Positions 27,838 through 37,748 of a stretch of DNA of 64,000 nucleotides are shown here, piece after piece (position 1 is the stretch's first letter; every line of letters starts with the position of its first letter). Where the stretch lies: NCBI RefSeq assembly GCF_011765625.1, contig NZ_CP050313.1:988501-1052500 (forward strand), read 5' to 3'. Source of the DNA: Shewanella aestuarii. GTDB lineage: Bacteria > Pseudomonadota > Gammaproteobacteria > Enterobacterales > Shewanellaceae. Both the position numbers and the translations under genes were made by a program. The notes beneath the pieces were generated by a model. It searched no databases. It was not told where the DNA came from and saw only the letters and a list, made by a program, of their open reading frames with translations.

Positions 27838-29586
27838 TTGTTGAAAAGTATCTTGTTAGGTTGGTTTTTTTCAGCGCTACTGGTTATGACCTGTGGCGTT
27901 GTAGCATCTGAACAATATTCAAACCAACTGGTTGAAGTTGATCAGTTAATCGGTTCTGATTTCCAACTAGCAAAGCAAAAGTTGTTAGCATTAGATGACA
28001 AACTTGAACAGTTTACTGAGCAAGAAAAAGCTCACTACTATATGTTGATGAGTTTGCTTCATATCTACTTGTCTGAATATCAACAAGCTAAAATTGCCTT
28101 GGATAATGCGCTTAAGGCATCCCCATCAGAAGAATTGCTCACTCGAATTTATCTTTATAAAGTGACGGTAAGCAATGGTTTGAAAGACTATGAGAGTGCT
28201 TTTTTAGAATTAGCCACTAACTTGTCTCGTATTGACACTTACCAAGATACAAAAATCAAAATAGCTTCATATATTCGTTTACTTAACGTGTTGATGGATT
28301 TATACGCGTACGAAGAGATGCTTAAAACCGCTAAATTAGTGTTGAATTTAAATCAAGGCCAAGACGTTAAAAGCGAATGCTACGCCATGCTTTACTATGC
28401 TGTCGCTATGCTTAAACTTGAAAACCCGCAAGAGTCGATAAGCTTATTTGATGAAACTGGGAGTTATTGTGCAGCAAATGGCTTGCCATTGATTGATATC
28501 ATGTCACAAAAAGGTAAAGCGATAGCGTATTTTGAGTTAAGTGATTTTAATACTGCCTCACGTTTGTTTGAGCAGGCGTACAAGCGATATTTACCTTTTG
28601 AATTTCAAGTTGAATTGAACGATATAAAATCTTATTTGGCTAATATTTATTTTAATCAGCAGGAGTACGAAAAATCATATAGTTACGCTTCTGAATTAGC
28701 CAACTTAAACGAAGATAAAGTGAATAATGAGGTTAAGACTCGCGCACATGAGGTGTTGGCAATGCTCGCCAGTCATCAAGGTGATTTTGCCAAAGCTTAC
28801 CAACATCAAGTTATCGCTCATGCGCTTAGTCTACAAGAACTGAATGAAAAAAAACTGAAGCAAAATGCTTATCAAATGGCGCGATTCGATAGCGCTGAAA
28901 AAAGCCGTGAAAATAACAACTTGATCCAAGAACATGAATTAATGATGAAGCAAAAAGATCTGTTTTTAAAAGAAAAAAGCTCATCAATCATGTTTTCAAC
29001 TTTACTTTTTGGTGTGTGTATTGGTTTGGGCTTACTGTTGATTACCGCTTGGATGCAGCGCAACCAATACATGCGTCAAGCACAGCGTGATGGCTTAACC
29101 GGTATTTACAATCGTCAGACGGGTCAAGATTTAGCTGAAAATGAGCTGGTACAAGTTTTGGCAAATAATGGCCATTATTCGATTATGATTTTAGATTTAG
29201 ATTTTTTTAAAACTATTAATGACCGATTTGGCCACGCTACGGGTGATTGGGCTTTAAAAAAAATCACTCATGTGGTTGAAGATATTATTAGGCCTTCTGA
29301 TATTTTCTGTCGCCTTGGCGGTGAAGAGTTTGTTATTTATATGCCGTATACTGATGAGTTAACCGCCTTTAATCTGGCTGAAACGGTCCGTCAAGAAGTT
29401 GAACGGATCAATACTAAGTATTCAGGTCATGATTTTTCAATTACCGTCAGTATTGGCGTGAGTGCCTTGAATAAAGAGGATCTCAGTTTAGATCCCTTAT
29501 TGAACAAGGCTGATATTGCCTTATATGAGTGTAAATCACAGGGACGTAATAAAGTGTTAGTGTATAAACCCAGCTTTGATGCTTAA
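27838..29586 (+). CDS. Membrane diguanylate cyclase with periplasmic TPR region
   Basis: The gene begins with TTG (27838 or 27841) just 2-5 bases after the sonA stop and lacks its own strong ribosome-binding site, which suggests translational coupling. The 582-residue product has a signal peptide or anchor (about 1-22), some 350 residues of helical repeats like TPRs (for example EYQQAKIALDNALKASP, KAYQHQVIAHALSLQ), a membrane segment (about 380-402, SSIMFSTLLFGVCIGLGLLL) and a C-terminal GGDEF domain. The active motif GGEEF is intact and the product-binding I-site RPSD lies five residues before it. It should make c-di-GMP in response to an envelope signal. Confidence 0.9.
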   Translation: MLKSILLGWFFSALLVMTCGVVASEQYSNQLVEVDQLIGSDFQLAKQKLLALDDKLEQFTEQEKAHYYMLMSLLHIYLSEYQQAKIALDNALKASPSEELLTRIYLYKVTVSNGLKDYESAFLELATNLSRIDTYQDTKIKIASYIRLLNVLMDLYAYEEMLKTAKLVLNLNQGQDVKSECYAMLYYAVAMLKLENPQESISLFDETGSYCAANGLPLIDIMSQKGKAIAYFELSDFNTASRLFEQAYKRYLPFEFQVELNDIKSYLANIYFNQQEYEKSYSYASELANLNEDKVNNEVKTRAHEVLAMLASHQGDFAKAYQHQVIAHALSLQELNEKKLKQNAYQMARFDSAEKSRENNNLIQEHELMMKQKDLFLKEKSSSIMFSTLLFGVCIGLGLLLITAWMQRNQYMRQAQRDGLTGIYNRQTGQDLAENELVQVLANNGHYSIMILDLDFFKTINDRFGHATGDWALKKITHVVEDIIRPSDIFCRLGGEEFVIYMPYTDELTAFNLAETVRQEVERINTKYSGHDFSITVSIGVSALNKEDLSLDPLLNKADIALYECKSQGRNKVLVYKPSFDA

Positions 29587-30611
29587 TGGCTTTTAAGCGT
29601 CAACAAGACGCTTTCGCTATGATTGCAAGCAATGAGCTAAGTTCAAGCATCTGACAAGTGTGACATGGTTTATGTATGTTGACGCTTCTTGTTGCGAAGA
29701 TGTAAATGGTATTTTTGTACCCTATAAATTCAGATTTATCTCACCTATCTCACCTTTAAATTTGTTTAAACTGAACTGTGCGTAAGAGATAGCCCATTTC
29801 AATCTCAGTTTTCACATGCACAATTCAAGTCTAGGTCTGTTTCAGGTTACCTATTAACAAGAACAATCATGTAAATGATCAACATCAATATACTCTAAGT
29901 CGTGACTAGTGAGTGTGAATGGGCACACTGAATAAGTTCGTATCAAGGGTGATATTTTAGTCAAATCTACCATTTACGAAAAAAATTTAAAAAAATTTGA
30001 TTTTTTTTTCGTTAAAACCTTAGGCTGAGTGATTGATGATCGGATAACACATCCTTGTATGTCTCCATTAAAAACACTCTTTAAGTTCCATCTTACGTAA
30101 AGGTAATTTTAAAATGCTTGTTTGAATTGTGTTGTTAGTATTTTTATTTCAACATAATGATTTAATTGTTTTTTTTAAGTTTACCCTAAAGTGAGTTCAA
30201 AACATCGCTTTGATCCTTTAAGACATCTTATCGACTAAAGTTTAGTACCGAATTGTTTACGGTCTGTAATTAAATTACGTTGTTAAAATCTTGTTGTTAA
30301 AATTGGTAATTTGGTAAGTCCATTTAATTTGACACAGTAAATTTTACAAAGTGTAAAAAGAATAATTCATTATTAATTAGTATTTTAATGTTTATTTTTG
30401 AGCTTGGTATTACCAATGTGTATTGACGTAATTTAGTGGTTTTCACTCAAATTGGTAAGGTGTGAACTGTTGCAATTACAACTGTTTTTACGTAGTTTTT
30501 ACTGCGAAACGAACATTTGACGGTTTGAGAGATATGAAGCTGAGTTAACAACAACAGTTTTATGTGTTGATTTAATCGTTAGGAAAACAGCGTAATTTTA
30601 GGAGCCCGGTT
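29587..30611. other. One-kilobase AT-rich leader region of aceB
   Basis: No plausible reading frame occurs on either strand. Visible elements are a weak hairpin (AAGCGTC/GACGCTT) at 29595-29613, an inverted repeat AGTGTG-N6-CACACT at 29912-29929, an A/T homopolymer-rich stretch near 29980-30010, and a HexR-like palindrome at 30265-30279. A small RNA or long regulatory leader is possible but not shown. Confidence 0.6.
30265..30279. promoter_or_regulatory. HexR-like palindrome upstream of aceB
   Basis: TGTAATTAAATTACG holds a perfect 13-base palindrome (GTAATT-A-AATTAC, 30266-30278). It differs by one terminal base from the TGTAATTAAATTACA consensus I recall for HexR, a Shewanella regulator of central carbon metabolism. 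It lies 333 bases before aceB. Confidence 0.55.
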
Positions 30612-32267
30612 ATGACGGCAGAGCAATTAGTAGCACAGTACAGTAAAAATGAAACTGAGCAGCCACAATCAGCCAAACAATCAGATTTAGTCATTAATGG
30701 CCCTGACATTGCTGGGCAGGAGCAGATTTTAAATTCAGGGGCTTTAGCACTTCTTGAATCATTATGCAGTCAGTTTGCTGGAGATGTGCCGCAATTACTT
30801 GCTAAACGTAAAGAAAAGCAGGCACGTATTGATGCAGGCGAGTTACCTGACTTTTTACCTGAAACCCGTGCTATTCGTGATGGCGACTGGGCAATTCGCG
30901 GCATTCCTGAAGATTTAACTGACCGTCGTGTAGAAATTACTGGGCCTGTTGATCGTAAAATGATTATTAACGCCTTGAATGCCAATGTAAAAGTATTTAT
31001 GGCTGACTTTGAGGATTCTCTTGCACCGAGTTGGCAAAAAGTTATTGAGGGTCAGATTAATTTACGTGATGCTGTTAGAGGTGATATTGAATTTACTGCG
31101 CCTGCAACAGGTAAACAGTATAAGTTGAACCCCGATCCTGCCGTCTTAATTGCTCGTGTTCGAGGTCTACATTTAATTGAAAAACATATCGAATTTAAAG
31201 GCACGGCAATTCCGGGCGGGTTATTCGACTTCGCAATGTATTTTTACCATAACTATCATCAGTTATTAGCAAAAAATTCAGGACCTTATTTCTATATTCC
31301 TAAACTTGAAAGTCATATTGAAGCACGCTGGTGGGCAAAGGTATTCGCATTTGTAGAAGAACGCTTTTGCTTAAAGCCTGGCACCATTAAGTGCACCTGT
31401 TTAATTGAAACCTTACCAGCCGTATTTGAAATGGATGAAATTCTGTATGAATTACGTTCAAACATTGTGGCACTCAACTGCGGGCGCTGGGATTACATTT
31501 TTAGTTATATCAAGACCCTAAAGCGTCATGCGGATCGTGTCTTACCAGATCGTCAAGCAGTCACTATGGACACTAATTTTTTAAGTGCTTATTCACGATT
31601 GTTAATCAAAACCTGTCACAAACGCGGTGCCTTAGCAATGGGCGGAATGGCAGCATTTATTCCAGCAAAAGATGAAGCAACCAACCAGCAAGTATTGCAA
31701 AAGGTTCGTGGTGATAAAGAGTTAGAAGCGCGCAATGGCCATGATGGTACTTGGGTGGCTCATCCTGGTCTTGCTGATACTGCCATGGCTATTTTTAACG
31801 ACTACATTGGTGGCGATAAAACGAACCAATTACATATTACACGTGATGTTGACGCGCCAATTCGCGCTGCTGATTTACTGGAACCCTGTGATGGGGAACG
31901 CACCGAGGCTGGTATGCGTTTAAATATTCGTATTGCAGTTCAATACATTGAAGCTTGGATCCAAGGAAATGGTTGCGTGCCCATATATGGCTTGATGGAA
32001 GATGCCGCTACAGCAGAAATCTCGCGCACTTCGATTTGGCAATGGATCCAACATGGAAAATCATTATCTAACGGCAAACTTGTTACTAAAGAATTATTTA
32101 GGAACATGTTGGAAGAAGAGTTAGTCAATGTACAAAACGAACTTGGGGAAGAGCGTTATCAGTCGGGACAATTTGCTAAAGCAGCAGAGCTATTTGAACA
32201 AATTACCACGTCAGATGAGTTGGTGGATTTCTTAACCTTACCGGGTTATGAGCTACTTACCGCTTAA
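30612..32267 (+). CDS. aceB: Malate synthase A
   Basis: The 551-residue enzyme condenses glyoxylate and acetyl-CoA to malate, the second step of the glyoxylate shunt. Blocks seen include LPDFLPETRAIRDGDW, the DRKMIINALNANVKVFMADFEDS segment, FDFAMYFYHNY, and the signature GLMEDAATAEISRTSIWQWI. The length matches malate synthase A. TAGGAG lies 8-9 bases before the ATG. It is followed 84 bases later by aceA in the same direction, so the two form an operon. Confidence 0.97.
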   Translation: MTAEQLVAQYSKNETEQPQSAKQSDLVINGPDIAGQEQILNSGALALLESLCSQFAGDVPQLLAKRKEKQARIDAGELPDFLPETRAIRDGDWAIRGIPEDLTDRRVEITGPVDRKMIINALNANVKVFMADFEDSLAPSWQKVIEGQINLRDAVRGDIEFTAPATGKQYKLNPDPAVLIARVRGLHLIEKHIEFKGTAIPGGLFDFAMYFYHNYHQLLAKNSGPYFYIPKLESHIEARWWAKVFAFVEERFCLKPGTIKCTCLIETLPAVFEMDEILYELRSNIVALNCGRWDYIFSYIKTLKRHADRVLPDRQAVTMDTNFLSAYSRLLIKTCHKRGALAMGGMAAFIPAKDEATNQQVLQKVRGDKELEARNGHDGTWVAHPGLADTAMAIFNDYIGGDKTNQLHITRDVDAPIRAADLLEPCDGERTEAGMRLNIRIAVQYIEAWIQGNGCVPIYGLMEDAATAEISRTSIWQWIQHGKSLSNGKLVTKELFRNMLEEELVNVQNELGEERYQSGQFAKAAELFEQITTSDELVDFLTLPGYELLTA

Positions 32268-32351
32268 TTAATTTTTAAAAATAACAATATCGTGTGCTGT
32301 ATTTTGCAGCAACGACAACTGACTAGCAGTCACACAGGAAGGAGTCACATT

Positions 32352-33674
32352 ATGACTAAGGCAACACAACTAACACGTCAACAACAAATCGATGCAATCA
32401 AAAAAGATTGGGCTGAAAATCCACGCTGGAAAGGGGTTAAGCGTCCATTTACTGCAGAAGAAGTGGTCGCCTTACGTGGTTCAATTGTGCCTGAAAATAC
32501 CATTGCCAAGCGCGGCGCTGCTAAGCTTTGGGAATTAGTAAATGGTGGTGCTAAAAAAGGCTATGTTAATTCTTTAGGTGCGTTAACAGGCGGTCAAGCC
32601 GTTCAACAGGCTAAAGCGGGTATTGAAGCTATTTATCTTTCAGGTTGGCAGGTTGCTGCTGATGCTAACTTAGCGGGTACCATGTATCCAGACCAATCTT
32701 TATACCCAGCTAACTCTGTACCTGCAGTCGTAAGCCGTATTAACAACTCGTTCCGCCGCGCTGATCAAATTCAGTGGAGCAAAGAAATTAATCCAGGTGA
32801 TGAAAACTACACCGATTACTTTTTACCAATTGTTGCAGATGCTGAAGCTGGCTTTGGTGGCGTACTAAACGCATTTGAATTAATGAAGTCAATGATTGAT
32901 GCTGGTGCAGCAGGTGTTCACTTTGAAGACCAATTAGCTTCTGTTAAGAAGTGTGGTCACATGGGTGGTAAAGTATTGGTGCCAACTCAAGAAGCGGTTC
33001 AAAAGTTAGTTGCGGCTCGTTTAGCGGCTGATGTGAGTGGTGTTGATACTTTAGTCATTGCACGTACCGATGCTAACGCAGCTGATTTAATGACCTCAGA
33101 TTGTGACCCATATGACCGTGACTTTGTAACTGGTGATCGTACCGATGAAGGCTTCTATCGTGTGAAAGCGGGGATCGATCAAGCCATTTCACGCGGCCTT
33201 GCTTATGCGCCTTATGCTGATTTAATTTGGTGTGAAACCGCTAAGCCTTGTTTAGAGGAAGCGAAGAAGTTTGCTGATGCGATTCATGCCCAATACCCAG
33301 ATCAACTGCTTGCATATAACTGTTCACCTTCGTTTAACTGGAAGAAGAACTTAGACGATGCAACGATTGCTCGCTTCCAACAAGCCTTATCAGACATGGG
33401 TTACAAGTATCAGTTCATCACCTTAGCAGGCATTCATAACATGTGGTACAACATGTTTGACTTGGCTTATGACTATGCTCGTGGTGAAGGGATGAAGCAC
33501 TATGTTGAAAAAGTGCAAGAAGTTGAATTTGCTGCAGCACAGAAAGGTTATACCTTCGTGTCACATCAGCAAGAAGTGGGTACGGGTTACTTTGACCAAG
33601 TGACAACTTGTATTCAAGGCGGCAAGTCTTCAGTCACAGCATTAACTGGCTCGACTGAAGAAGAGCAGTTCTAA
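32352..33674 (+). CDS. aceA: Isocitrate lyase
   Basis: The ATG at 32352 follows AAGGAG at 32338-32343; the in-frame codon at 32292 would add a spurious N-terminus. The 440-residue enzyme splits isocitrate to succinate and glyoxylate. Its catalytic loop [10 protein letters not shown] is intact, along with [39 protein letters not shown] and the C-terminal [14 protein letters not shown]. With AceB it forms the glyoxylate shunt for growth on acetate or fatty acids. Expression is probably controlled through the long region before aceB. Confidence 0.97.
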   Translation: MTKATQLTRQQQIDAIKKDWAENPRWKGVKRPFTAEEVVALRGSIVPENTIAKRGAAKLWELVNGGAKKGYVNSLGALTGGQAVQQAKAGIEAIYLSGWQVAADANLAGTMYPDQSLYPANSVPAVVSRINNSFRRADQIQWSKEINPGDENYTDYFLPIVADAEAGFGGVLNAFELMKSMIDAGAAGVHFEDQLASVKKCGHMGGKVLVPTQEAVQKLVAARLAADVSGVDTLVIARTDANAADLMTSDCDPYDRDFVTGDRTDEGFYRVKAGIDQAISRGLAYAPYADLIWCETAKPCLEEAKKFADAIHAQYPDQLLAYNCSPSFNWKKNLDDATIARFQQALSDMGYKYQFITLAGIHNMWYNMFDLAYDYARGEGMKHYVEKVQEVEFAAAQKGYTFVSHQQEVGTGYFDQVTTCIQGGKSSVTALTGSTEEEQF

Positions 33675-33851
33675 TCTTGCTATACCGTTTTACAGTTTAG
33701 TCGCTTTGCGACTGTTGTAACCCCGTGCGGTTCACCTACAGGCCGCGCGGGACTTTTATCCAACCTTTGGATCATTAAGCATAAGCTTAGCTGTCGATTC
33801 TTATTGTTGGTCTTACTTCCCACCCGTAAGATTTAATCACATAGCTTGTGT

Positions 33852-33880
33852 AGTGACTCAATTGAGTCACTTTTTTTTAC
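33852..33880 (+). terminator. Terminator of the aceBA operon
   Basis: AGTGACTCAA/TTGAGTCACT is a perfect inverted repeat followed by seven or more Ts. It lies about 180 bases after aceA. Confidence 0.9.
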
Positions 33881-33948
33881 CTCGTAACAATTATTATATT
33901 ATTGTTATACTGCATATCAGCGACAAAGCATGGTAGATAAGGCAGAAA

Positions 33949-35427
33949 ATGACATTGAATCAGACCCATAAAGGCGTTGAGTATTGGACTAAGCGCATTA
34001 GCGAGCAAGAAATGCCCGCGTTGTGTTCTACCGTTCGTGATTTAGAAAAACTCGCTAAAGATGATGTTTCCTCGTTAACTCAATTAGGCCGCAGCGTGAT
34101 GCATGATAATGCGCTGACATCAAAGATTTTACGGGTTGCCAATAGTGCCATTTATAATAAAGGCATCAATCATGTGTCAACCGTTAGCCGAGCCGCTGTG
34201 GTGCTCGGGTTTGATACCATTCGCAATATTTGTATCACTGCGCGACTATTGTCGAGCATGTTAGAGAACCATAACCTTTCCAATAGTGTGTTTCAGCGGT
34301 TACTTAAATTAATGGCGCAATCTTTTCATTCGGCAATGATTGCAAGAATGATGATGGGCGATCGTGATGATGTACTGCGTGAAGAAGTGTTTATTGCCTC
34401 TTTATTATACCGAATTGGTGAGAGTGCTTTTTGGAGCTCAGGTGGTGTTTTTATCGATGAAGTGGATGCCAAATTATCAGCCACTGACGATCCCAATGAG
34501 TTACAAAGTATTATTCGTAATGAATTAGGCGCCTCTTTTAATCAATTATCACAGGGTATAGCCAGAAGCTGGGGCTTAGGCGATATGTTATTAAAATCGC
34601 TCACTAATCCTGATGTCAGTATGCCAGAAATTCGCTGTATATATTTAGCTGACAAACTTGCAGAGTTGGTTGCCCAGCCGAAAGTCAATCAGGCCTTATT
34701 GGATAAGCATTTAAAACAAGCGGCTGAAATGGTTGATGTCAGTGTGGAAGAGTTTACATTGCGGTTTACGCGTTGTGGCCAGGCAACTCAGAAGTTAGCA
34801 CTTGATTATGGCGCAAACCCCTTAGTTGCTTTTATACCCAATGTCGAAGATGTTTTGCAAAAGTTGGCCGAGCCGCCTGAAATTGAATCGATACGAGAAA
34901 CTGATTTAAATTATCAGTTAGCTAAACTACGTCAATTAACTCAATTTGCTATTCAAAAAACCGATTTTAATCAGATTATGCAAACCGCGCTAGAAGGGAT
35001 TTTACTGGGTGTTGGAGTTGACCGATGCGGGGTGTTGTTATTGTCTCCAAACCGAAAACTGCTGCAACCTCGGGTGATGATGGGGGATGATTCTGATGCA
35101 ATGAAAGCCACCTTTTTAATTGAGTTAGATGATACCCAATCGGTATTTTCTTTATGCGTTACCCAAAAAAAACCGCAGTGGATTGTTTCACCTTCGACAG
35201 AATCTAATAATAAGCTTGCTGGGGGAAACGTGTGTAATGATAAGCTATTGCAGAGATTATCAAGGGAAGGTTTTATCATCGCGCCGCTGATGGTGGGCAA
35301 CAAAGTGTTGGGTGTGTTTTATGCAGATAGAAATTTTTCATTTAGACGATTTGAGCAGACAGATTTTGATGCCTTTACCCATTTTAGCCAATTAGCCAAT
35401 GTCTGTTTTACTCAATCATTGAGCTAA
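33949..35427 (+). CDS. HDOD-domain signalling protein with C-terminal GAF domain
   Basis: The 492-residue protein has an HDOD domain at about 15-220 (LCSTVRDLEKLAKDD, GRSVMHDNALTSKILRVANS, AVVLGFDTIRNICI), a linking helix region, and a GAF-like domain at about 325-485 (MQTALEGILLGVGVDRCGVLLLSP, FIIAPLMVGNKVLGVFYADR). HDOD proteins lack the catalytic HD pair and act in bacterial signalling, often near c-di-GMP or stress circuits. No output domain such as EAL is attached. It is a single-gene unit bounded by terminators. Confidence 0.88.
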   Translation: MTLNQTHKGVEYWTKRISEQEMPALCSTVRDLEKLAKDDVSSLTQLGRSVMHDNALTSKILRVANSAIYNKGINHVSTVSRAAVVLGFDTIRNICITARLLSSMLENHNLSNSVFQRLLKLMAQSFHSAMIARMMMGDRDDVLREEVFIASLLYRIGESAFWSSGGVFIDEVDAKLSATDDPNELQSIIRNELGASFNQLSQGIARSWGLGDMLLKSLTNPDVSMPEIRCIYLADKLAELVAQPKVNQALLDKHLKQAAEMVDVSVEEFTLRFTRCGQATQKLALDYGANPLVAFIPNVEDVLQKLAEPPEIESIRETDLNYQLAKLRQLTQFAIQKTDFNQIMQTALEGILLGVGVDRCGVLLLSPNRKLLQPRVMMGDDSDAMKATFLIELDDTQSVFSLCVTQKKPQWIVSPSTESNNKLAGGNVCNDKLLQRLSREGFIIAPLMVGNKVLGVFYADRNFSFRRFEQTDFDAFTHFSQLANVCFTQSLS

Positions 35428-35448
35428 CTGGCGAAGGTAAGCTTAATC

Positions 35449-35485
35449 ATAAAAGCCCTTTAGCTATGATTTAAAGGGCTTTTTT
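35449..35485. terminator. Bidirectional terminator
   Basis: AAAAGCCCTTTA-GCTATGAT-TTAAAGGGCTTTT is flanked by Ts and lies between convergent genes. Confidence 0.88.
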
Positions 35486-35506
35486 ATTGAGAGTTTCTGC
35501 TTAAGC

Positions 35507-36163
35507 CTATTGCATGATGATACTGGTAATACGCTTAGCTTTAGCATTCGGGATTGGAAAACTTAAATGATACTGAGCGATCTTCCAGCCATTTTCTGTA
35601 CTGATTAATGCGCCAGTGCCACGACTGATGCCATAGGCTGGGCTAAATAATTGCTCGTCAAATACAATCACATCGCCAATTTGCACCAAATGACGCGCTT
35701 GTAAGTCATATCGCCAGCCTTTAGTTGGTGTCGCGTATTGTTTAAATTGCACCATGTTCCAGCGCTCGCTGGCGTCGGTACCTATAAAGATCGCATTTGG
35801 GTGGTACAGACTAAAGTAGGTATCCCAATCGGCAGACATTGCCGTTTCATGTAATTGGTTCAATAAACTATTTACTTGTTGGTCATCTTCATCTGTTAAA
35901 CCTTGGCTATCAATGCTTTGAACAGGTTGATTCAAATTGCTGATAATGGCTATGGTTTCTTCACTGACTTGTTCGCTAGTGACCTTGACTGGGTGCTCAT
36001 TAATTTGAGTTAGCGCATTGTTGTCATTATCTTGAGGCGTAACAGGTGTCGGATTACTGATAGTATTGTCTAGTTGCTTCACCGCGTTTGCATTGACTTC
36101 AAATGCTAATACTGTCGTCACTAGTACTGCGATAAATCCCAATTTATGAATAATGGATTGCAT
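35507..36163 (-). CDS. Exported SnoaL/NTF2-like protein
   Basis: The 218-residue protein starts with a signal peptide (cleavage likely after NANA, near residue 27), then a polar linker of about 60 residues. The C-terminal 120 residues have an NTF2-like pattern: LLNQLHETAMSADWDTYFSLYH-type opening helix, NAIFIGTDASERWNM, LQARHLVQIGDVIVFDEQL and NGWKIAQYHLSFPIPN. NTF2-like folds serve as ligand-binding or enzymatic scaffolds; nothing indicates a substrate. It is followed on the same strand by no gene before the terminator at 35449. Confidence 0.78.
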   Translation of the reverse strand: MQSIIHKLGFIAVLVTTVLAFEVNANAVKQLDNTISNPTPVTPQDNDNNALTQINEHPVKVTSEQVSEETIAIISNLNQPVQSIDSQGLTDEDDQQVNSLLNQLHETAMSADWDTYFSLYHPNAIFIGTDASERWNMVQFKQYATPTKGWRYDLQARHLVQIGDVIVFDEQLFSPAYGISRGTGALISTENGWKIAQYHLSFPIPNAKAKRITSIIMQ

Positions 36164-36217
36164 AATTGTTCCTTATTAATTTTTACGTATTTTATCGTTA
36201 TTTTATTGGCAAATAAT

Positions 36218-37042
36218 TTAATGCCAGTGGATGGGATTTAATTGATAATACTGACTTAATTCATTATACAGACTTGGATGAAGCTTGCTGAACTCATGTG
36301 GTTTTTCAAAAAATGTTTCGCTGATCACGGCAAAAAACTCTGCTGGGTTAGTCGCACCATAATAGCTAAATAATGACGGTATTTGTTGGGCAGCGCAATA
36401 CTGTAATTGTTTAAATTCGTTGCCCAAAGTTTCAGACCAACTGGCGTAATCTTTAATTTGCCTTAGTGTCGGTGCGCCATTGGCTGGGCCATTTTCTTGG
36501 TCAAGCTGATGGGCAAATTCATGGATCACCACATTTTGACCATTATAAGGTTCAGCAGCGTTTTTTAGTGTGTTTTGCCATGACAAAATCACTTTACCAT
36601 CTCCCCAAGACTCGCCCAGTAACACGCTTCGATGTTGAGACGTCACCCCGGCAAAGTCTACTTTTTGCTGCTCAACAATAAAGGCATGCGGGTACACTAA
36701 TATTTGTTTTAGCTGAGGATAATAATTGGTTTTACGATTCAGTAATAATAAGCAAGCTTGTGCCGCAATGGTGACTTTGATTTCATCAGTAATGACTAAA
36801 TTATCACAACCAATAAAGGTTTTTTCATCAATAAAAACTTGAATGTGTTTTTTCAGTTGTAATTGCAGATCTGTAGGCATGGCTTGAAAGTAAGGAAAGC
36901 GTTGGCGCAAAATATTACGCCATGCTTTTGGAAAGGGCGTAGCGCAAATCTGCTGACGATGTCTATCTTGCCGGTATTGGCTTGTGGCAATCCAACTCAT
37001 CCAGCCTACTGCAATTAAAATCAATATAATGAGTGTTAGCAT
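36218..37042 (-). CDS. mtfA: MtfA-family zinc peptidase
   Basis: The 274-residue protein has the zinc motif HEFAH at residues 174-178 in VIHEFAHQLDQENG, and a downstream FFAVISETFFEKP with the probable third ligand Glu. The middle segment QACLLLLNRKTNYYPQLKQI matches MtfA. An N-terminal hydrophobic stretch (LTLIILILIAVGWMSW) looks like a membrane anchor, which E. coli MtfA lacks. MtfA binds the glucose repressor Mlc in E. coli; that role here is only by homology. Confidence 0.9.
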   Translation of the reverse strand: MLTLIILILIAVGWMSWIATSQYRQDRHRQQICATPFPKAWRNILRQRFPYFQAMPTDLQLQLKKHIQVFIDEKTFIGCDNLVITDEIKVTIAAQACLLLLNRKTNYYPQLKQILVYPHAFIVEQQKVDFAGVTSQHRSVLLGESWGDGKVILSWQNTLKNAAEPYNGQNVVIHEFAHQLDQENGPANGAPTLRQIKDYASWSETLGNEFKQLQYCAAQQIPSLFSYYGATNPAEFFAVISETFFEKPHEFSKLHPSLYNELSQYYQLNPIHWH

Positions 37043-37239
37043 ATACCTACTAAACCTGAGCTGCGCCCAAAAGATGAGCTAGTGTGCTAATTGAGTCTAT
37101 ACTGTCGTTTATTTCATATTTTAGAAAGCAAGTTATGATACGCAGTCCAGCCTACCTATTGTTTACGTTTGTTAATAAAGAGATTGGGATAGGTTGTTGG
37201 TTTTTCAATCGCTATCGGCGTTGTTAAGTAACCAAGCAT

Positions 37240-37267
37240 AAAAAAACTGGCAACAAATTGTTGCCAG
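37240..37267 (-). terminator. Terminator of the ParA/RHH operon
   Basis: On the minus strand CTGGCAACAA-T-TTGTTGCCAG is followed by TTTTTTTATG. It lies 35 bases after the last gene of the pair. Confidence 0.85.
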
Positions 37268-37301
37268 CAAGGGAACTAGGGAGGGGGTTTGTTACTTATT
37301 A

Positions 37302-37748
37302 TTATTGGAACTTTAAAGCCTGCTGACGCAATTTATGGTCGGCAATTTGTTGTGTTTCTTGTTCGAACTTTTTATAAAGTTGCTGCTTTTGCTCTATTGA
37401 AAGCAAGTTATGTTCAGCGATTAAATGCCTAATTAACTTGGATTTTGCTAATTGGCTTGCTTGGCTATTTTCTGCTAATTGGTTAATAGCCTGCTCGCTT
37501 AAAGTAAAAGTAGCGCGTTTAAATGGCTTTGTATTGACGTCTTTTTTACCTTTTGTTGGTTTACTTGTTCTTGTTTGCTGCTCATCTCGTCGGCTTAAAA
37601 AATCGACCACGTTAGTTGAATTAGCAAATTCGTGTGTTTGCCCTAGTGCATATAAACTGGCGGCATCAATAAAGTCTTCAACCGACATTTGACCAGAAAA
37701 ACTGGCTTTACATGACGAGGCGTTTTTCTTCAGATCGGCCAGACCCAT
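37302..37748 (-). CDS. Ribbon-helix-helix partner of an orphan ParA
   Basis: The 148-residue protein has a basic, polar middle (about 52-77) and an RHH-like segment at about 78-113: KRATFTLSEQAINQLAENS, then SQLAKSKLIRHLIAEHN. A glutamine-rich helix ends the protein. It overlaps the 3' end of the upstream ParA gene by 41 bases, so the two are co-translated. Small RHH proteins following a ParA ATPase are the centromere-binding partners (ParG/Omega-like) in type Ib segregation systems; that role is inferred from layout and pattern. Confidence 0.75.
   Translation of the reverse strand: MGLADLKKNASSCKASFSGQMSVEDFIDAASLYALGQTHEFANSTNVVDFLSRRDEQQTRTSKPTKGKKDVNTKPFKRATFTLSEQAINQLAENSQASQLAKSKLIRHLIAEHNLLSIEQKQQLYKKFEQETQQIADHKLRQQALKFQ

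Noticed and set aside
29912..29929. CRP site in the aceB leader (TGTG-containing inverted repeat)
   Set aside because: The arms AGTGTG/CACACT do not give the TGTGA-N6-TCACA pattern.
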